A DNA stretch of 18,780 bases, from NCBI GenBank assembly GCA_030623035.1, contig JAUXFK010000021.1, positions 1 through 18,780 of the forward strand, in the 5' to 3' direction. The notes under the pieces are model-generated. The model was not told the DNA's origin. It did no database searches and worked only from the letters and a program-made list of their open reading frames with translations. Positions within the stretch are counted from its first letter, which is position 1, and each line of letters starts with the position of its first letter. The position numbers were made by a program, and so were the translations under genes. The stretch is from Deltaproteobacteria bacterium (GTDB taxonomy: Bacteria; Desulfobacterota; UBA8473). Of this stretch, positions 13,857 through 18,780 are shown piece by piece.

Positions 13857-14999
13857 ATGGAAAAAGTGTTGAGTAAGATCACAGAGGTCACATCTGACCC
13901 TTATGCCTATGTAGCTGAACTTAAGGAGCGTAAGGGGAAAAAGATCATTGGGTGTTTCCCCATGCACATCCCGGAAGAGATAATACATGCTGCCGATATG
14001 ATCCCTGTAGTGATCTGGAGGAGTAACGAATCTGTAACATGGGGCCATGCCCATGTCCCACCATATGACTGTGGCATTACCAGAAGCTTTGTTGATGATG
14101 CGGTGAGAGGGAAACTTAATTTTATGGATGGGATGGTCTTTCATGTAAGACAATGTCTACAGGTTGGAGAGTTCCCCCTTATCATAGAAAGAAATGTCAA
14201 ACCGGCCTATATGGAAATCCTATACTTACCTCCTATCTATCAAGGAGACCCGATAAAATCATACCTTTTAAAAGGTCTGGAATCATTCAAGGCATCATTG
14301 GAAGACTTCAGTGGTAAAAAGATCAGCGATGATAACCTTAAAAAGAGTATTGAAATATACAATGAGAATAGCAGCCTTCTTCAAAAGGTCTATGAAATAA
14401 GGAGAGATAGACCCGGGATATTAAAGGCAAAAGAGGTGATGCAGATCGTATGGTCAAGTATGTTGATGCCCAAAGAAGACCACAATGAATTGCTTAAAGA
14501 ACTCCTCAGGGAAATGGAGAAGAAGACCGTTGAGACAAAAAAAGAGAGGATTAAGGTTATTCCCGTTGGCTGCCTCTGTCAGACCCTTCAGTTCGACATC
14601 CTTGACATGATAGAGGATCTGGGCATGATTATCCCTGATGATGATCTCTATGTCGGTTCCAGGTACTTTGCAAATAAAGTCAGGCTTAATGGTAACCCGA
14701 TAGAGGCCCTTGCCGATCGTTATCTTATCAAGACCCCGCTCTGTCCTACTAAAGGAGTCTGGGATGTCCATTGGGGTGACGAGGTAATAAAAAAGCTGAG
14801 AAACAATGATGCCAAAGGTATTATCAGTATACGTGTAAAATACTGCCCTCCTCATACCTGTTACTATCCTGATTTTAAAAGCAAGATGATTGAGGAAGGG
14901 GTACCTGAGGTAATGATAGATATGGAGCATGAGGTCATTTCTCTGGAAGGTATGAAGACAAGGTTGCAGTCATTTGCAGAGACCATGGGAGGTGTATAA
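13857..14999 (+). CDS. BcrC/HgdB-like reductase-dehydratase subunit, pair 2
   Basis: A 380-residue paralogue of the 3566 product, collinear through most of its length. The signature GCFPMHIPEEIIHAADMIPV occurs at 32-51. Candidate iron-sulfur ligands are C72, C100 and C330 in KYCPPHTCYYPD; the middle cysteine is one residue later than in paralogue 1 (FHVRQC against FCRSC). GSRYFAN and the C-terminal EHEVISLEGMKTRLQSF are shared by both. AAAGGAG precedes ATG 13857. The stop overlaps the next gene's start by one base (TAATG). Differences from pair 1 cluster around residues 105-150 and 215-235, which could change substrate choice. No activase is nearby, so it must be supplied in trans. Confidence 0.85.
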   Translation: MEKVLSKITEVTSDPYAYVAELKERKGKKIIGCFPMHIPEEIIHAADMIPVVIWRSNESVTWGHAHVPPYDCGITRSFVDDAVRGKLNFMDGMVFHVRQCLQVGEFPLIIERNVKPAYMEILYLPPIYQGDPIKSYLLKGLESFKASLEDFSGKKISDDNLKKSIEIYNENSSLLQKVYEIRRDRPGILKAKEVMQIVWSSMLMPKEDHNELLKELLREMEKKTVETKKERIKVIPVGCLCQTLQFDILDMIEDLGMIIPDDDLYVGSRYFANKVRLNGNPIEALADRYLIKTPLCPTKGVWDVHWGDEVIKKLRNNDAKGIISIRVKYCPPHTCYYPDFKSKMIEEGVPEVMIDMEHEVISLEGMKTRLQSFAETMGGV

Positions 15000-16264
15000 T
15001 GGACGTACAATATAAGATAAATCGACTTGAAGCAACAAATGATATTAGACCGATGGTGAACAGGCATTGGGCTGAGCTGAGAACTGCAAAAGAAAGAGGA
15101 GAAAAGGTTGGTTGGGCATCAGGCCCCTCTTTCATGTTTCCCTATGCAATGGGTATGAAATGTCATTTTATGGCAGGTTATGCATCGTATTGTGGGGGAA
15201 TCGGGGCGGCAAATGAGGTGTTAAAGGTAGCGGAGATGACGGGCGATCTCCCTGAGACATGTTCCTATCATAGGCTTCATATGGGGATGGCTGAAGCTGT
15301 AAGAAAGGGGATATCTATAATGCCGGAGGCGATACTTCCATTACCTGATTTAATGGTTGCCGGGCGTTACTGTACTGAACAGTCTCATTATGCTGAAGGG
15401 CTTTATAGAAGGATGGGGATTCGTGTTGTACCTGTCGAGCTTCCATTTGTCTTCAGAAAAGAAGACCGGCTTATGATAAGAGATTTCGTCTACAGGCAAT
15501 TCAAAGAGATAGTTATCCCTACTCTGGAAGAGGTATGTGGGAAACCCTTCGATTATGATAGATTGAGCGAGATACTGAGCATACTCAAGAAGACTGCTAC
15601 TATTAGAAATAAATGTTGGGAGTTCTTCAAGACAAAGCCATCTACCTGGACTCTGTGGGATTATGCTGTAAGCATGGCACCTGTCATCTATATGATGGGA
15701 GACCCGGTAGGTATCCCCTTTTATGAAAAACTCCTAAAAGAACTCCAGGACAGGAAGGAAAAAGGCATCCCTGCAATGGCCCCGGAAGGAGAAAAGTATC
15801 GCATATACTGGGATGGTTGGATACCCTGGGCATTTTTAGGAAAATTTATGCGCAAATTCACCCCGAATGGGGCTCTTTGTATTGTTGGAAGATACCCATG
15901 GGAGATGTTCCCGCATCCTGAACTCCTTGATCCGGAACATCCGGTTGACTCAGTTGTGGATTATATGTATGGTGAGCAAGCTGGCTTAGCAGGTAATATG
16001 GCTCCAAAACACTCTATTGAGTTTATAGGTGGTTTGATAGAAGAGTATTCAATCGATGGGTTGGTTATGTTTTCCTCCAAGTCTTGCAGGATGTGGAACT
16101 TATCCTATTTGGATGTAATAGATACCCTGGATAAGAGGTGCGGTGTCCCTGGGGTGGTTATTGAGGGCGATATGATTGATCAGGATATGGTCTCTGATTC
16201 TCAAATAGAAACAAGGCTTCAGGCCCTATTTGAGACCATAGATGGAAGAAGAAAGAGAAAGTAG
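14999..16264 (+). CDS. BcrB-like reductase-dehydratase subunit, pair 2
   Basis: A 421-residue paralogue of the 4706 product, of identical length, with C88 (TCSYHRLHMGMAEA), C125 (RYCTEQSHYAE) and C363 (SKSCRMW) as probable [4Fe-4S] ligands. Its ATG shares one base with the upstream stop codon, so synthesis is coupled to its partner, with GGAGG just inside the upstream gene. The C-terminus keeps EGDMIDQDMVSDSQIETRLQALF. Duplication of the whole two-gene unit within one cluster implies two related radical steps on successive intermediates, or two substrates. It is followed after 51 bp by SDR 2. Confidence 0.85.
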   Translation: MDVQYKINRLEATNDIRPMVNRHWAELRTAKERGEKVGWASGPSFMFPYAMGMKCHFMAGYASYCGGIGAANEVLKVAEMTGDLPETCSYHRLHMGMAEAVRKGISIMPEAILPLPDLMVAGRYCTEQSHYAEGLYRRMGIRVVPVELPFVFRKEDRLMIRDFVYRQFKEIVIPTLEEVCGKPFDYDRLSEILSILKKTATIRNKCWEFFKTKPSTWTLWDYAVSMAPVIYMMGDPVGIPFYEKLLKELQDRKEKGIPAMAPEGEKYRIYWDGWIPWAFLGKFMRKFTPNGALCIVGRYPWEMFPHPELLDPEHPVDSVVDYMYGEQAGLAGNMAPKHSIEFIGGLIEEYSIDGLVMFSSKSCRMWNLSYLDVIDTLDKRCGVPGVVIEGDMIDQDMVSDSQIETRLQALFETIDGRRKRK

Positions 16265-16315
16265 GTGAAAGCGAAAAGCCCAATCGGATTTTTTAACAAA
16301 AGAAGGAGGTAAAAA

Positions 16316-17062
16316 ATGAGGTTCGCTGACAAAGTGGCTATTGTTACAGGGGCAGGCTCCGGGATTGGTCGTGCAATTAGTCATTCCTTTGCAAAGGAAG
16401 GAGCCACATCCGTCATTGCCGAGCTTAGAAAAGATGCAGGAGAGAAAGTTGCTTTGGAGATAACAAAGGACGGAGGCAAAGCTTTGGCAATTCAGACCGA
16501 CGTGTCTAAGAGAGAAGAAGTAAATGATATGGTCAAGAAGGTAATAGATAAGCTTGGCAAAGTAGATATATTAGTAAATAATGCAGCCTTTATTGCAATG
16601 TCTTTTAAGTACTTTCACGAGATGGACCATGAGGAGTGGGAAAAAGAAATTGCTGTGGACTGGGTAGGGGTTCTTAATTGCTGTCATGCTGCGATTCCTC
16701 ATATGATTAAACAAAAAGGGGGCAAGATCGTTAGCATCACCTCTGATGCATCAAAGATAAGTACACCTAGACAGTCGGTCTACTCCGGAAACAAGGCCGC
16801 TATTGCCGGTTTTTCCAGGACGATTGCCGGTGAGTTGGCCCGTTACGGGATTAATGTCAACTGCGTTGCACCTGGAACAGTAGATACACCCGCAACCCAG
16901 GGGTTAGGAAAGATTATCGATAAGATGTTACAGGGTGTTCCAAAAAGGAGACTGGCACGACCTGACGAGATAGCCAATATGGTTCTGTATCTTTGCGCAG
17001 ATGAAGCTGACTATATAACAGGCCAGCACTTTAGTGTGAATGGAGGGATGTCAATGTTCTGA
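16316..17062 (+). CDS. Short-chain dehydrogenase (SDR 2), FabG/BadH-like
   Basis: A 248-residue classical SDR with the cofactor motif TGAGSGIG (11-18), NNAA near 90, and catalytic S143, Y156 and K160 (SVYSGNKAA). The end, ITGQHFSVNGGMSMF, resembles BadH-type hydroxyacyl-CoA dehydrogenases, as does SDR 1, but the two differ clearly and SDR 2 lacks the longer lid. It probably oxidises a 3-hydroxyacyl-CoA with NAD(P)+. The ribosome-binding site GAAGGAGG precedes ATG 16316. It lies directly after BcrCB pair 2, as SDR 1 follows pair 1 plus a dehydrogenase, which suggests two parallel modules. Confidence 0.88.
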   Translation: MRFADKVAIVTGAGSGIGRAISHSFAKEGATSVIAELRKDAGEKVALEITKDGGKALAIQTDVSKREEVNDMVKKVIDKLGKVDILVNNAAFIAMSFKYFHEMDHEEWEKEIAVDWVGVLNCCHAAIPHMIKQKGGKIVSITSDASKISTPRQSVYSGNKAAIAGFSRTIAGELARYGINVNCVAPGTVDTPATQGLGKIIDKMLQGVPKRRLARPDEIANMVLYLCADEADYITGQHFSVNGGMSMF

Positions 17063-17117
17063 TAGAAAGTACTTGCTCTTTCAGATCAAAAAAAGTACGA
17101 ATACATATTATAATGAT

Positions 17118-17125
17118 AAGGAGGG
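17118..17125 (+). promoter_or_regulatory. Ribosome-binding site that sets a GTG start
   Basis: AAGGAGGG, eight bases before GTG 17134. The sequence lies inside the longer frame opened by ATG 17113, which has no ribosome-binding sequence of its own. The GTG is therefore the likely start of the VOC gene. Confidence 0.8.
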
Positions 17126-17133
17126 AAAAACCT

Positions 17134-17532
17134 GTGGGAATAGAAAAAGTCATAGAGGTTGGTGTGGCAGTTAAGGACCTTGACAAAGCGATCAAACTTT
17201 TCACAGAGGTTCTTGGGGCTAAATTAGGCCAGACAGTAGACTTTGAGCCATACGGCATGAAGTTTGCCATGTGTCGGATTGGAGATGTGGATTTTGAACT
17301 TATGGCTCCTACAAAGCCGGATGGGGTGATCGGTAAGTTTATCGAGGCCAGAGGGGAAGGGTTGCACCATATTGCTTTGAAGACAGACAATATAGATAAA
17401 CAATGGGAACATTTTGCAAAAAAAGGTGTCAAGTTGATCGATAAGTCCCCAAATGTTTACGAGGGTCATAAATTTGGGTTCATTCATCCTAAATCCTTTA
17501 ATGGGGTGATGTTTGAAATCATTCAAGACTAA
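17134..17532 (+). CDS. VOC-family methylmalonyl-CoA-epimerase-like protein
   Basis: A 132-residue vicinal-oxygen-chelate protein with two beta-alpha-beta-beta-beta modules, resembling methylmalonyl-CoA epimerase (EGLHHIALKTDNI, FIHPKSFNGVMFEI). That enzyme uses a divalent metal to swap the C2 configuration of a malonyl-type CoA ester. H79 of the HH pair and E128 near the end match metal ligands, and E55 may be the third. The first ligand, normally His in an HIGIAV-type strand, is E8 here (VIEVGVAV), so the metal site is altered though glutamate could still bind. The GTG start at 17134 is chosen because AAGGAGGG lies just before it and within the alternative ATG frame. It may epimerise the mutase substrate. 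A terminator follows. Confidence 0.83.
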   Translation: MGIEKVIEVGVAVKDLDKAIKLFTEVLGAKLGQTVDFEPYGMKFAMCRIGDVDFELMAPTKPDGVIGKFIEARGEGLHHIALKTDNIDKQWEHFAKKGVKLIDKSPNVYEGHKFGFIHPKSFNGVMFEIIQD

Positions 17533-17548
17533 AAGAAATTGCGTGTTT

Positions 17549-17573
17549 ACTGCATTACCAATGCAGTCTTTTT
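17549..17573 (+). terminator. Rho-independent terminator after the VOC gene
   Basis: ACTGCATT (17549-17556) and AATGCAGT (17560-17567) form a perfect 8-bp stem with a 3-base loop, followed by C and five Ts. It starts 16 bases after the VOC stop and probably ends the main transcript. The SDR 3 gene beyond it then needs readthrough or its own promoter; a 10-bp palindrome (CACTGCAGTG, 17594-17603) is the only feature seen in the 168 bp that follow. Confidence 0.8.
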
Positions 17574-17741
17574 GATTCATCATCTTATAGCATCACTGCA
17601 GTGCAAGCTTTCAAACAGTAAATCCGACACCAATCTTCTAAAAGTAATGCCCGGAACTTTCGCTGTACTGGTAAGAGTCAATAAATAACAAAACGAATTA
17701 CATTGAACTGCTAAAGGTGGTTCAAAAAGGAGGGGATTGAG

Positions 17742-18662
17742 ATGGGAAAAAGATTAGAAGGCAAAGGAGCTTTGGTAACAGGTGCAGGAAGAGGGATCGG
17801 GCGTGGTATTGCCCTTGCCCTTGCAGAAGAGGGTGCGCAGGTTGTTGTCAACGATCTGGGGGGAGAGTCTGATGGGACCGGGGCCTCAGAATCTCCTGCG
17901 GAAGGAGTAGTAAAGGAGATAAAGGATCGTGGGGGCAACGCCATTGCCAATTACGGAAGTGTGGCGATTTTCGCTGATTGTGAAAAGATGGTCAATGATG
18001 TCGTTGAGAACTTCGGTCGGATAGACATTCTGGTGAATGTAGCAGGCAATGACCGAGGACGGATGGTCTTTAACCTCGCCGAAGAGGACTGGGACGCCGT
18101 CATTGCGGTTCACCTAAAGGGGACTTTCAATACCACCAGGTTTGCCTCTGGGTTAATGAGAAAGCAACTGGGCGGCCGAATCATCAACTGTACATCTGCG
18201 GCCGGTCTGATAGGAGACATGGGGCACTCGAACTACTGTGCTGCCAAAGCAGGGATATTCGGGCTTACTCGAGCCTGCGCTATGGAATTAGGAAAATACG
18301 GAATAACAAGCAATTGTTTTATGCCCGCAGCCTCTACCAGGATGTCGGCGCTGGTCACTGAGGAGATCATCGAGAGGCGAAAAGCGGATGGCTTTGATAT
18401 GGAAAGCATGGGGATTACATGGCCGTTGCCAAACCCGGATGATATCGGTCCTGTGATCGCATATCTGGCGACAGACGAAGCGTCCAATATAAACGGGCAA
18501 GTCGTAGGGGTTGCTGGCGGAAAAGTATGGCTTTATAGCATCATGAGTGAGATAAAGACCATTTATAAAGATGGCCGCTGGACTGTAGATGAGCTGGCAA
18601 ACCTGATGCCGAGGACACTTGCATCCAATCTGGTGAACCCTTCGCCGCAGACAAAGTTCTAA
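17742..18662 (+). CDS. Short-chain dehydrogenase (SDR 3), long C-terminus
   Basis: A 306-residue SDR, longer than SDR 1 and 2. The cofactor motif TGAGRGIG is at 13-20, NVAG replaces NNAG, and the catalytic residues are S152, Y165 and K169 (NYCAAK). A long insert after the second strand (DLGGESDGTGASESPAEGVV) and a 45-residue tail after the dimer strand (from GGKVWLYS) resemble the dehydrogenase domain of peroxisomal multifunctional enzyme type 2 (HSD17B4-like). That domain oxidises (R)-3-hydroxyacyl-CoA, the product of MaoC-type hydratases, so SDR 3 is the natural partner of the MaoC pair. AAAGGAGGGG precedes ATG 17742. It lies beyond a terminator and just before a repeat, so it may be a separate transcript. 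Confidence 0.88.
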   Translation: MGKRLEGKGALVTGAGRGIGRGIALALAEEGAQVVVNDLGGESDGTGASESPAEGVVKEIKDRGGNAIANYGSVAIFADCEKMVNDVVENFGRIDILVNVAGNDRGRMVFNLAEEDWDAVIAVHLKGTFNTTRFASGLMRKQLGGRIINCTSAAGLIGDMGHSNYCAAKAGIFGLTRACAMELGKYGITSNCFMPAASTRMSALVTEEIIERRKADGFDMESMGITWPLPNPDDIGPVIAYLATDEASNINGQVVGVAGGKVWLYSIMSEIKTIYKDGRWTVDELANLMPRTLASNLVNPSPQTKF

Positions 18663-18665
18663 GTA

Positions 18666-18780
18666 GTGTCCATCCATAAATGGCCCTTTTGCCCAATCTC
18701 TGTGTCAGGCTCAGATTTTAATCCTCGAAATATGTCAATATATTCCTGCGGTTAAAATCTTCGCCTTCCTTGACCTTGAA
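18666..18780 (-). repeat. MITE-like repeat, copy C (runs off the window)
   Basis: In inverted orientation relative to copies A and B, it starts three bases after the SDR 3 stop with GTGTCCATCCATAAAT. Its first 58 bp are the exact complement of 8560-8617, and its last 33 visible bases match the complement of 7332-7364 at 32 of 33. It contains inner inverted repeats AGATTTTAA (18713-18721) and TTAAAATCT (18752-18760). Joining it with copy A gives a full element of about 142 bp; roughly the last 27 bases lie outside the window. Confidence 0.82.

Noticed and set aside
8510..18780. A composite transposon bounded by repeat copies B and C
   Set aside because: The bounding elements are about 100-140 bp and too small to encode a transposase, and no transposase lies between them. 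Inversion by recombination is possible, but transposition as a unit is unsupported.

Overview
The window looks like a catabolic gene cluster from an obligately anaerobic bacterium, most likely a Desulfobacterota-type sulfate reducer or syntroph. This placement is inferred from gene content: benzoyl-CoA-reductase/2-hydroxyacyl-CoA-dehydratase family proteins, acyl-CoA dehydrogenases, BadH-like dehydrogenases and a sigma54 activator. The moderately AT-rich DNA, heavy AGA/AGG arginine use and many short inverted-repeat elements fit but do not prove it. No rRNA, tRNA, CRISPR array or full transposase gene was seen.

Layout. Positions 1-864 are non-coding, with an inverted-repeat element at the left edge, a small stem-loop and a possible sigma70 promoter. 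A PAS-AAA-Fis sigma54 activator follows (865-2304). The gap 2305-2652 holds two palindromic candidate enhancer sites and a textbook -24/-12 sigma54 promoter (2597-2611), 48 bp ahead of the first structural gene. Fourteen structural genes then run on the + strand: a divergent HMG-CoA-lyase-like protein; BcrC-like and BcrB-like subunits (pair 1); an acyl-CoA dehydrogenase; a BadH-like SDR; an amidohydrolase-fold protein without its usual metal ligands; a MaoC-type pair; a second acyl-CoA dehydrogenase; the large subunit of a B12-dependent acyl-CoA mutase with an altered active site; BcrC/BcrB pair 2; a second SDR; and a methylmalonyl-CoA-epimerase-like VOC protein. An intrinsic terminator follows the VOC gene, and then comes a third SDR.

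How the genes may work together. All structural genes point to CoA-thioester chemistry: radical reduction or dehydration (two BcrCB-like pairs), alpha,beta-dehydrogenation (two dehydrogenases), hydration (MaoC pair), oxidation of hydroxyacyl-CoA (three SDRs), and carbon-skeleton rearrangement with epimerisation (mutase, VOC), plus a lyase-fold and an amidohydrolase-fold protein. This reads as one inducible pathway for a cyclic, aromatic or branched acid. The substrate cannot be named from sequence. Three enzymes (lyase, amidohydrolase, mutase) have lost textbook catalytic or ligand residues at aligned positions, so the reactions are probably not the standard ones. Partners expected but absent here are the ATP-dependent activase for the BcrCB-like proteins, the B12-binding mutase subunit, ETF and a CoA ligase.

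Repeats. Every internal gap larger than about 200 bp between structural genes carries a short inverted-repeat (MITE-like) element or a remnant. One family with GTGTCCATCCA ends occurs three times (7305, 8510 and, inverted, 18666 to the window end). A 33-bp sequence at 8478 recurs exactly inside an inverted-repeat element at 13711.
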